NCBI GenBank assembly: GCA_001516065.1
Contig: LOEV01000170.1
Location: forward strand, 1-61,740
DNA from: Alphaproteobacteria bacterium BRH_c36
Lineage (GTDB): Bacteria; Pseudomonadota; Alphaproteobacteria; Rhizobiales; Hyphomicrobiaceae
Direction of reading: 5' to 3'
Length of the DNA: 61,740 nucleotides
Part shown: in pieces, positions 43,914 through 51,109 of the stretch
Position numbering within the stretch: position 1 is the stretch's first letter
Layout of the letters: the number at the start of each line of letters is the position of its first letter
Program-made: the position numbers and the translations under genes
Notes under the pieces: generated by a model
Seen by the model: only the letters and a program-made list of their open reading frames with translations
Told to the model about the DNA's origin: nothing
Database searches by the model: none

Positions 43914-45160
43914 CAGGCCCTCCCGTCTGAAGTACGTTCCATGACGGCAAGGCCCTCGCCGCGCCAATGACCGACACCGGTCACGAGCACACGATCAAGC
44001 GCACCGGCCTGCGGAAATGGCGCTTCTACTTCACCGCCCTCATCATAGGGGGGATAGAAACCGCCTCGATCTAGCGCGAGAGCCGCAAGCGCAATTCCGA
44101 GCGGGAAATGCGCCTCGACAGTATGACCGAGGCGGCTGCCGTAGGCACGGATCACCGGCGTAAAATGCCGCTCGTCGAGACCGTCGAGAAAGGCAAGTTC
44201 CTCCGCGCTCGCTTGCGCAACGCCGCTGGCGCCCGACAACACCGCGATCGGTCCGGGAGAATGGCCCCTATAGACCTTGTCGAACATGCCATCGAGGCTC
44301 TCACGGATCTGGCCCGGCTTTGATCGACGGGCCCTGTCCGACACCACACACTTGAGCCGCGCATAGGATTTGGCGCCCCGCGCCTCGGCGTGCTCGCGTG
44401 CCTCGACGACGAGGAAAGCCCCCGCGCTGCCAGGTATGAAACCGCTGCCTGCTTCGAGCCGCTGCCATACCGGCCGATAGGAGTTTGCCCACAGATTGCA
44501 ACCGAGTTCGTAGCCGAGCAGCAGATCCTCGCGCTCAGCGTTGAGCGCACCGCCGACGAGCACTAGTTCCGCTTGGCCAGCCGCTACCCGGCGCACTGCA
44601 TTTTCGACAGCCGAGATGCCGGCCATCTCTTCGCCCATGAATGTCCGCGACGATGCGGTCACGTTGTGGACGATGGAGATGTTGCCCGCGAGAAGATTGG
44701 AAAGCTGCGCGAGAAACAACGTCGGACGTAGCGCCGATGGGAGGATTTCCTTCGCCAGGACGGCGGTATCGGCACGGGTGGCAAGCGCATCCAACACCTG
44801 TGAGTCGACGGCGGTATCGCGCTCGCCACTGCCGGCAGCTACCACGAGGTGGGTAAGTGCCAGGAGCGAGGGTTCGCCGGCGATTCCAGCGTCATTGAGC
44901 GCCAGGCCGGCTGAATAGACGCCAATCCTCTGCCACCTCTCCATCTGTCGCAGATCCGACTTCTTAGGGATCTGTTTCGAAAAGTTGATATCGATGAGTC
45001 GGTGTACGCAATAAGGTTCGAAACGTTCGATTTCGAGCGCCGGTCCGGCCGCGACATCTGCCATGGCCTCCCAGTGCTCGCGGACGCCGTCGCCCAGCGA
45101 AGTTGCAAGACCGATCCCCGTAATCCAGACTTCTTTTGGTTCTTCAGCCATTTCAGTCAC
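43913..45160 (-). CDS. Ketosynthase-like protein without active-site Cys (second FabF2XL-like copy)
   Basis: 415 residues with the thiolase-fold layout of ketosynthases (WITGIGLATSLGDGVREHW; GYELGCNLWANSYRP; GSRLGHTVEAHFPLG). At the catalytic position the sequence is HNVTASSRTF, so Thr168 replaces Cys, and the first HGTxT histidine motif is also absent. It probably forms a heterodimer with the adjacent catalytic synthase, like a chain-length factor. The start is GTG 45160 after GAGGG, or ATG 45151 after AGGGG. It is coupled to the synthase gene by a 1-base overlap. Confidence 0.78.
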   Translation of the reverse strand: MTEMAEEPKEVWITGIGLATSLGDGVREHWEAMADVAAGPALEIERFEPYCVHRLIDINFSKQIPKKSDLRQMERWQRIGVYSAGLALNDAGIAGEPSLLALTHLVVAAGSGERDTAVDSQVLDALATRADTAVLAKEILPSALRPTLFLAQLSNLLAGNISIVHNVTASSRTFMGEEMAGISAVENAVRRVAAGQAELVLVGGALNAEREDLLLGYELGCNLWANSYRPVWQRLEAGSGFIPGSAGAFLVVEAREHAEARGAKSYARLKCVVSDRARRSKPGQIRESLDGMFDKVYRGHSPGPIAVLSGASGVAQASAEELAFLDGLDERHFTPVIRAYGSRLGHTVEAHFPLGIALAALALDRGGFYPPYDEGGEVEAPFPQAGALDRVLVTGVGHWRGEGLAVMERTSDGRA

Positions 45161-45172
45161 CCCTGTTCACCC

Positions 45173-46264
45173 TCAAAGGGTGACGACGATCTTGCCGAAG
45201 ACCTGGCGCTGCTCAAGACGATTGAGGCCGGCTTCCAATTCATCAATGCCGATCACGGAGTCGATCACGGGCCGGACCGATCCCTGACCCAGCTTTTCGA
45301 GCGCGCCGCGAATATTCGCAAGGGTGCAGCCGAAGCTGCCGATGAGCTGCAGTTGCTGCTGAAAGAGCAGGTTCAAGTTGGTTTCGGCCGTGATCCCCGT
45401 TGTGGAGCCGCAGGTTACCAGCCGCCCGCCACGCTTCAGCGACAACAGGCTGCCTCCCCACGTGCTCGGCCCGACGTGCTCGAATACAACGTCTACGCCT
45501 TTGCGTCCGGTCAGCTTTCGGACCCGTCCCTCGAAGCGTTCCTCATTGTAGTTGATGACGTGATCGGCACCGAGTTCTGCAGCCCGCGCCGCCTTCTCGT
45601 CGCTTCCCACTGTCGTAATGACGGTGGCGCCGGCGGCTTTCGCGAGCTGGATCGCTGCCGTGCCGATGCCACTTCCTCCAGCATGCACCAGCACGGTTTC
45701 ACCCGATTTGAGTTTGGCATTGTCGAAGAACATGTGCTCGACGGTACCGAACGTAATAGGTGCGAGCGCCGCCGAAATCGCATCGAGCCCGTCGGGCGCT
45801 TTTACGGTCAGGCGCGCGGGTATGTTCATGGCGGTGCGCAGGAACCCGTCGATGTGGAAGCCGTAGATAGAATCCATCGTTTCGCAGAAGTTGTCCCGCC
45901 CATCGAGACAAGCAGGACATGTGCCGCATGTCTTGGCACCATAAAGCGAGACGATGTCGCCAGGGCTTCGATCCGTGACGGCCTCACCCAGCGCGACGAT
46001 CTCGCCTGCTGCTTCCGCACCTGCAACGAGCGGCAGATTACGTTTGGCGAACGCCATGCCGCGCCAGCCCCATACATCGATGTGGTTGAGCGCGACCGCG
46101 CGGATGCGGACTTGCACTTCGTCGGGCGCAGGCTTGCCGGGCTCGGGAATCTCACCGACCGTGAGGCCACGCTCGCCTGTAACCAGGGCGGCGATGATGG
46201 AGCCGTGCGGAGCAAGCGAAGCGCTGGCCGTTGAACTGCACCCGCTATCGGAAGCTGCCTGCAT
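45173..46264 (-). CDS. Zinc-type dehydrogenase/enoyl reductase (AdhXL-like)
   Basis: 363 residues of the MDR family: a structural zinc loop CGTCPACLDGRDNFC (about 112-126), a GroES-like N-terminal domain, and the Rossmann motif VHAGGSGIGTAAIQLAKAAG (about 191-210). The rhizobial lipid A C28 acyl cluster has an equivalent gene between the FabF pair and the acyltransferase. In that role it may reduce the enoyl-ACP intermediate; alcohol dehydrogenase activity is also possible. GGAGACGC precedes ATG 46264. Confidence 0.8.
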   Translation of the reverse strand: MQAASDSGCSSTASASLAPHGSIIAALVTGERGLTVGEIPEPGKPAPDEVQVRIRAVALNHIDVWGWRGMAFAKRNLPLVAGAEAAGEIVALGEAVTDRSPGDIVSLYGAKTCGTCPACLDGRDNFCETMDSIYGFHIDGFLRTAMNIPARLTVKAPDGLDAISAALAPITFGTVEHMFFDNAKLKSGETVLVHAGGSGIGTAAIQLAKAAGATVITTVGSDEKAARAAELGADHVINYNEERFEGRVRKLTGRKGVDVVFEHVGPSTWGGSLLSLKRGGRLVTCGSTTGITAETNLNLLFQQQLQLIGSFGCTLANIRGALEKLGQGSVRPVIDSVIGIDELEAGLNRLEQRQVFGKIVVTL

Positions 46265-46276
46265 CGATGCGTCTCC

Positions 46277-47572
46277 TCAGTTGGGCTCGGCTGCAAACAC
46301 GAGGCAGACATTCTGTCCGCCAAAGCCGAAGGAATTGGAAAGGACGGTCCTCATCGACACCTTGCGCGCTGTATTTGCGACGACATCGAGCGGGATCTCA
46401 GGGTCTGGGTCGCGATAGTTGATCGTCGGCGGCACGATTCCATTTTGCAGACTTAACAACGCTATGACGGCTTCGACTGCGCCCGCCGCGATCAGCGTGT
46501 GGCCGATCTGAGACTTGTTCGAAGTGATCGGGATGTCGCTGAGCCGCCCGCCGAAGACACTACGAAGGGACACGTACTCCATGCGGTCGTTTTCCGGAGT
46601 ACTCGTCCCGTGGGCATTGATATGGTCGATGTCTTCGGGATCGACTGCGGCATCCTCCAAGGCTTTGGTAATCGCGCCGATGATCGCCGCCCCGTCCGGC
46701 TGGGAGCGAGTGCGGTGGTAGCAGTCCGCCTTTTCTCCCGCACCCAGCACCACGCCGAGCGGCTCCGCGCCCCTTGCTGCGGCATGACGATAGCTTTCGA
46801 GCACGAGCGCGCCGGCGCCTTCTGCGATGACGAAGCCATCCCGGCTCCTTGAAAATGGGCGAGAGGCTCTTTGCGGTGGATCGTTGCGTGTGGAAAGTGC
46901 GGAGAGGAGCGAGAAGCGAATGAGGCCCTCGCGATGAACGGTGGCATCTGTCCCAACACATACTGCCGCCTCAGCCTCTCCGCGCCGAATGGCTTCAACG
47001 GCGAACTGGATGGTGCTCGATCCCGAAGCACATGCTGTGCAAACCGACAGTGGCTCCCCCAATGTTCCAAATCGTGATTGCAGCGCATCGGCAATGGCAG
47101 CGAAGCGGACGTGCCGCGCGAGGTTGGCGAACTCTCCCGATCGCGCCGCAGTTCTCAAGCCGCGATAACCGGTTTGCTGCTTATCGTCATTGGCAAGATA
47201 CAAGCGCCGGAGATGCGGCCACTCTAATTCCGAAGGCGGAGTTGCGACGATGAGTGGCCCCGGGAAACTGCCCGCGCCGCCAATGCCGGCCTGCTCAATG
47301 GCTTCGGCAGCCGCAAACTCGGCAATCGCAAGTGAGAGATCGCAAGCCGAATAGTTTTCCGGAGTATGCCCCGGACGGTTTGGGATGGTTCCGGCAATCG
47401 TTGTTTTGAGACCGTCGGTCGGAAAGCGGCTGATCGACTTGATACCGCAGCGTCCGTTTTTCAACGCCACCCAATTTTCCTGTTTGCCCCAGCCGAGCGA
47501 CGTGACGATCCCCATCCCGGTGACGACGACGGCCGGGCGACCCTTCTTGTCCGTTAATCGGCCCGACATCAT
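46277..47572 (-). CDS. Beta-ketoacyl-ACP synthase (FabF1XL-like)
   Basis: 431 residues, KASII type, with catalytic Cys181 in CTACASGSST, His in NAHGTSTPENDR and the SNKSQIGHTLIAAGA Lys/His. Insertion PNRPGHTPENYS near residue 65 differs from the paralogue at 42627. In rhizobia the FabF1XL/FabF2XL pair elongates the very long acyl chain carried by AcpXL. GGGAGG lies upstream, and the start overlaps the stop of the partner gene. Confidence 0.87.
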   Translation of the reverse strand: MMSGRLTDKKGRPAVVVTGMGIVTSLGWGKQENWVALKNGRCGIKSISRFPTDGLKTTIAGTIPNRPGHTPENYSACDLSLAIAEFAAAEAIEQAGIGGAGSFPGPLIVATPPSELEWPHLRRLYLANDDKQQTGYRGLRTAARSGEFANLARHVRFAAIADALQSRFGTLGEPLSVCTACASGSSTIQFAVEAIRRGEAEAAVCVGTDATVHREGLIRFSLLSALSTRNDPPQRASRPFSRSRDGFVIAEGAGALVLESYRHAAARGAEPLGVVLGAGEKADCYHRTRSQPDGAAIIGAITKALEDAAVDPEDIDHINAHGTSTPENDRMEYVSLRSVFGGRLSDIPITSNKSQIGHTLIAAGAVEAVIALLSLQNGIVPPTINYRDPDPEIPLDVVANTARKVSMRTVLSNSFGFGGQNVCLVFAAEPN

Positions 47573-48834
47573 CCCAACCTCCCGGCTGGAATCCGTTCCA
47601 GTGCGGCAATTGCCTCGCCGCGCCAGTGCCCGACACCGGTCACCAGAACCCGTTCGAGCGGTCCAACTTCCCCGGACTCCACCTCGATGTCGCCTGCGTC
47701 GTCGAAGGGTGGGAAAAACCTGCCCTGAGTCAGAGCGAGTGCCGCAAGCGCGATTCCGAGTGGGAAATGCGCTTCGAACGTGTGCCCGAGGCGGCTGCCG
47801 TAGGCGCGAATCACGGGTGCGAAGTGCCGATCACCGAGGCTGTCGAGGAAGGCGAGTTCTTCCGCGGTCGCAAGCGCGACGCCGCTCGCCCCGGACAACA
47901 CGGCCAGCGGACCGGTCGCCAAGCCCTGCGAAACGGTATCGAAGAGCGTATCAAGACTGTCCCTGATCGCGCCCGGCTTCGAGCGCCGCGCCCTGCCTGA
48001 TGCAACGCTGCGCACCATTGCGTAGCCCCTCGCACCGCGCGCTTGCGCGTGTTCGCGCGCCTCGATGACAAGAAATACGCCCACGCTACCGGGGATGGCC
48101 CCGCCTGACCCCGCTTCCATCCGCTGCCAAATGGGCCGATATGGATGCGCCCAAAGACTGCAGCCAAGTTCGTAACCAAGCAGCAGATCCTCCCGCTCGG
48201 CATTGAGCGCGCCTCCGGCAAGAACGATATCGGCTTGACCGGCAGCAATTCGCCGTACTGCGTTCTCGATCGCCGAGACGCCGGCCATTTCCTCGCCCTT
48301 CAGCGTTCTCGAAGAACCGGTCACCTTGTGGACGATTTGAATATTGCCGGCGAGGAGGTTCGACAGTTCACATAGGTAGAGTGTCGGTCGCAGGCCCGAT
48401 TGGAGTGCGTCGTTAAACGCCGGCCCGATGGCATCTTCCTCCGCGTCCCCAGTCCAGATCCGGTGGTTTTCCAGGATACGCATGTCGAGTTCGGGATCGC
48501 GCTCTCCATTGCCGGCGGCAGCGACGATATCGATTCTATCAAGAAGCTCCTTGCGCTCGGCAGCATCTGCATCGGCCAACGCCAGACCTGCCGCGTATAC
48601 GCCGATCTGCTGCCACCGCCCCATCTGACGCAGGTCGTTCTTGCTACGGATCTGACTGGCAACGTCGAAGGCCACGAGCGGGTGCACACAATTGGGAGAA
48701 AAACGTTCACACTCCACGACGACTGAATTCTCGGCAGTACGCCTCAGCGAGTCGCCGTGATGAATGGCCCCCTCGCCCAACGATGAAACGAGGCCGATAC
48801 CCGTTATCCAGGCTTCCCGGCCGGATGCCATCAT
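47569..48834 (-). CDS. Ketosynthase-like protein without active-site Cys (FabF2XL-like)
   Basis: 421 residues, paralogous to the protein at 43913 (WITGIGLVSSLGEG; GYELGCSLWAHPYRPIW; GSRLGHTFEAHFPLG). At the active site it reads HKVTGSSRTL with Thr172 in place of Cys, so it cannot form the acyl-thioester. It is most likely a structural or length-setting partner of the synthase encoded next. Translation is coupled on both sides (overlap with fabZ and with the synthase). Confidence 0.8.
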   Translation of the reverse strand: MMASGREAWITGIGLVSSLGEGAIHHGDSLRRTAENSVVVECERFSPNCVHPLVAFDVASQIRSKNDLRQMGRWQQIGVYAAGLALADADAAERKELLDRIDIVAAAGNGERDPELDMRILENHRIWTGDAEEDAIGPAFNDALQSGLRPTLYLCELSNLLAGNIQIVHKVTGSSRTLKGEEMAGVSAIENAVRRIAAGQADIVLAGGALNAEREDLLLGYELGCSLWAHPYRPIWQRMEAGSGGAIPGSVGVFLVIEAREHAQARGARGYAMVRSVASGRARRSKPGAIRDSLDTLFDTVSQGLATGPLAVLSGASGVALATAEELAFLDSLGDRHFAPVIRAYGSRLGHTFEAHFPLGIALAALALTQGRFFPPFDDAGDIEVESGEVGPLERVLVTGVGHWRGEAIAALERIPAGRLG

Positions 48835-49295
48835 GCGTCTCCCGAGCTGACGCCGAGACGCAACCCTTCATTGTGAACATGCGCTTCCAGATCGGCGGCA
48901 GGAAACGGCACCAGCCGGAACATCAATTCGCCGTCACAGATCGTATCGCCACCGCGAACAATCGATGCCTTGGTCACCGCAAAACCGGATCCGTCGTGTA
49001 CACGGACGGCAGTGGTGGTGAGGGTCTCGCCGGGGCGGACGAAATTTCGGAAGTTCGCCTCTTTGGCACGGGCAAAAAAGGGCATGCGCCTGAACCTCTC
49101 GACCGCCAGAATAAGGTAGCCCGAAGCTTGTGCCATGGTTTCCAGAAGCAGAACGCCGGGCATCAACGGGTGGCCGGGAAAATGCCCCTCGAACACGGGA
49201 CTCTTTTCTGGAACGTTTGAGCGCACGACAATCGCACACCGATCCCGGTCGAGAGACTCGACCTCATCAAGCATCTGGAAATATTCAAGACGCAT
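48831..49295 (-). CDS. fabZ: 3-hydroxyacyl-ACP dehydratase (FabZ-type)
   Basis: 154 residues of hot-dog fold with the FabZ active-site segment EGHFPGHPLMPGVLLLETMAQ (catalytic His and Glu). The C-terminal half carries FFARAKEANFRNFVRPGE. It removes water from 3-hydroxyacyl-ACP during each elongation round. Its position after acpXL matches fabZXL of rhizobia. The stop overlaps the next gene by 4 bases. Confidence 0.87.
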   Translation of the reverse strand: MRLEYFQMLDEVESLDRDRCAIVVRSNVPEKSPVFEGHFPGHPLMPGVLLLETMAQASGYLILAVERFRRMPFFARAKEANFRNFVRPGETLTTTAVRVHDGSGFAVTKASIVRGGDTICDGELMFRLVPFPAADLEAHVHNEGLRLGVSSGDA

Positions 49296-49318
49296 GGAGA
49301 CGGCCGAATGCCTTTCCC

Positions 49319-49603
49319 TCAGGCCGCGACCGACTGGGCCGCAAGCTCATCGATTCGTTGGCAAAGGTTCCTGACAACGAAGAATTCGGCAGAATCAACC
49401 TCATTCTGGTTGACCTTCTGCATCCAGTCCTCGATCGGAACCTTGATCTTGAATCGTTGATCGATTTCGAACGTGATGTCGAGAAACGCTAGGCTATCGA
49501 CGGCAAGATCCTTCATGACGTGGCTATCCGGCTTGATGTCGTCGAGTTCCACATCAGTCGTCTCTGCGATAATATCTGCAACGGTCTCGAATGTAGAAGC
49601 CAT
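49319..49603 (-). CDS. acpXL: Acyl carrier protein AcpXL-like
   Basis: 94 residues, the size of rhizobial AcpXL and longer than AcpP (77). It begins ASTFETVADIIAETTDV; the phosphopantetheine serine is S37 in LAVDSLAFLDITFEID, and the C-terminal extension AEFFVVRNLCQRIDEL is typical of AcpXL. It carries the growing very long acyl chain. AGGAGG lies 7 bases before ATG 49603; the longer frame to 49708 has no support. First gene of the leftward operon, downstream of the FNR-type box. Confidence 0.9.
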   Translation of the reverse strand: MASTFETVADIIAETTDVELDDIKPDSHVMKDLAVDSLAFLDITFEIDQRFKIKVPIEDWMQKVNQNEVDSAEFFVVRNLCQRIDELAAQSVAA

Positions 49604-49752
49604 GCTTTGCCTCCTGTTTGTGTGGCGAGCGATTGCACGTTGACCGGTTGAATTGACCTGCTGAACGAGCCTGGATTTGCCGGATTTGCCCGAGTCTGGG
49701 TGGCTCATGCGAACTGATAGAGCTTAGGTACCAGCGGCTCTCCCGCGCTCTC

Positions 49753-49766
49753 TTGACTGAAGTCAA
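49753..49766. promoter_or_regulatory. Perfect FNR/DNR-type box between divergent acyl-assembly operons
   Basis: TTGAC-TGAA-GTCAA, a perfect 5-bp palindrome with 4-base spacer, the classic binding pattern of FNR/DNR/NnrR proteins. Its centre is 105 bases before the MaoC-SDR ATG and 156 bases before acpXL. It could serve either promoter. Confidence 0.7.
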
Positions 49767-49864
49767 GTGCCTGCCTGCACCTTGCAGCTAATGCACTTGC
49801 ATGGGTGCAGGTGTTGCCGCCAAACCCGGTGGGCAACCCGCAACCCGACGCTTCGGGATCAAGA

Positions 49865-51100
49865 ATGCAGGACCAGGATTCAGCTGCGCAAGACCGGCTG
49901 GACGAACTTGGAATCGGCCAGACAGACACGGTGTTGCGCACGATCACAGCCGAGGATGTCGCCGCGTTCGCCAGGCTGTCTGGCGACTACAATGCGCTTC
50001 ATCTCGATGACGAGTTTGCTGCACGAACAGAGTTCTCAAGCCGTGTCGTGCATGGTTTCCTGCATGCCAGCCTGTTGTCGACGCTGATCGGCATGCGATT
50101 GCCGGGCCGAGGTGCGCTCTACCTCTCGCAAAGCATCGTTTTCAGCGCTCCAGTCTATGTTGGAGACACGGTGGAAGCACGCGGCACCATCACGGCGATA
50201 AGCCGCGACAGCCGTGTCGTCGATCTCGACACCGAAATCCGCAATCAGCACGGCACCGTGGTCCTACGCGGCAAGGCCCAGGCGAAAGTCCTACGACTGC
50301 CCAAAACTCCCGCACGTCGCGCAGGTATGAACAGCGCAGCGCCGGGCACTGCCAAGCTATTGGCAGGACGCACCGCCCTCGTCACCGGTGCGTCGCGGGG
50401 GATCGGTCGGGCGACTGCCAGGCTGCTGGCGGAGCAGGGCGCACACGTTTGGATAAATTACCACAACAGTCACTCTGCCGCCGATGCGATTTGCAACGAA
50501 ATCAGACTGGCAGGCGGCACATGCGACGTGGTGCGGGCCGACGTCTCGCGTGAGGGGGAAGTCGGCGAAATGTTGCGACGCATTTCCGATGCTGGCGGCA
50601 TCGACGTTCTCGTGAACAACGCCGGACCCAAGATCACCGCCAAGCCATTCGAGCAGGCGTCGTGGGAAGAGATGGCACATGCCTATACCCAAATCGTGGG
50701 GAGCGCGTTCCTGGTGACGCAGGCCGCCTTGCCGAGCCTTAAGAAAAGCGGAGGAGCGATTGTTAACGTGCTGTCCTCGGCCTGCCTGCAACGCACGAGC
50801 CATCATTGGCTTGCCTACGTCTCGGCAAAAAGCGCGTTACAAGCGATGAGCAAGAACCTCGCGCAGGAACTGGGGCCGGTCGGCATCACTGTCAACATGG
50901 TTTCCCCGTCGCTGACCGACACCGATCTTGTCGCCGGTACCCCCGACCGTCTGCGGCAGATGATAATCGGCCGAACGCCGCTGCGACGGCTGGCGACCGT
51001 CGATGACGTCGCCGGTGCCATTCTTCTGCTCGTGTCGCCCTACGCCCGCTTTGTGACAGGGGAAAACCTCCTCGTCACCGGCGGCGACGTCATGATCTAG
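49865..51100 (+). CDS. MaoC-like dehydratase fused to 3-ketoacyl reductase (SDR)
   Basis: 411 residues in two domains. Residues about 5-145 form a MaoC/(R)-hydratase hot-dog with SGDYNALHLDDEFAART and FSSRVVHGFLHASLLSTLIG (catalytic Asp/His). Residues about 165-411 form an SDR/FabG with ALVTGASRGIGRATARLLAE, NNAGP and YVSAKSALQ (catalytic Tyr/Lys). It would reduce a 3-ketoacyl intermediate and dehydrate the product. ATG 49865 is chosen at the start of the conserved part; GTG 49805 is in frame. It ends 9 bases before the fkbH-like gene. Confidence 0.87.
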   Translation: MQDQDSAAQDRLDELGIGQTDTVLRTITAEDVAAFARLSGDYNALHLDDEFAARTEFSSRVVHGFLHASLLSTLIGMRLPGRGALYLSQSIVFSAPVYVGDTVEARGTITAISRDSRVVDLDTEIRNQHGTVVLRGKAQAKVLRLPKTPARRAGMNSAAPGTAKLLAGRTALVTGASRGIGRATARLLAEQGAHVWINYHNSHSAADAICNEIRLAGGTCDVVRADVSREGEVGEMLRRISDAGGIDVLVNNAGPKITAKPFEQASWEEMAHAYTQIVGSAFLVTQAALPSLKKSGGAIVNVLSSACLQRTSHHWLAYVSAKSALQAMSKNLAQELGPVGITVNMVSPSLTDTDLVAGTPDRLRQMIIGRTPLRRLATVDDVAGAILLLVSPYARFVTGENLLVTGGDVMI

Positions 51101-51109
51101 GAGCCCGCA

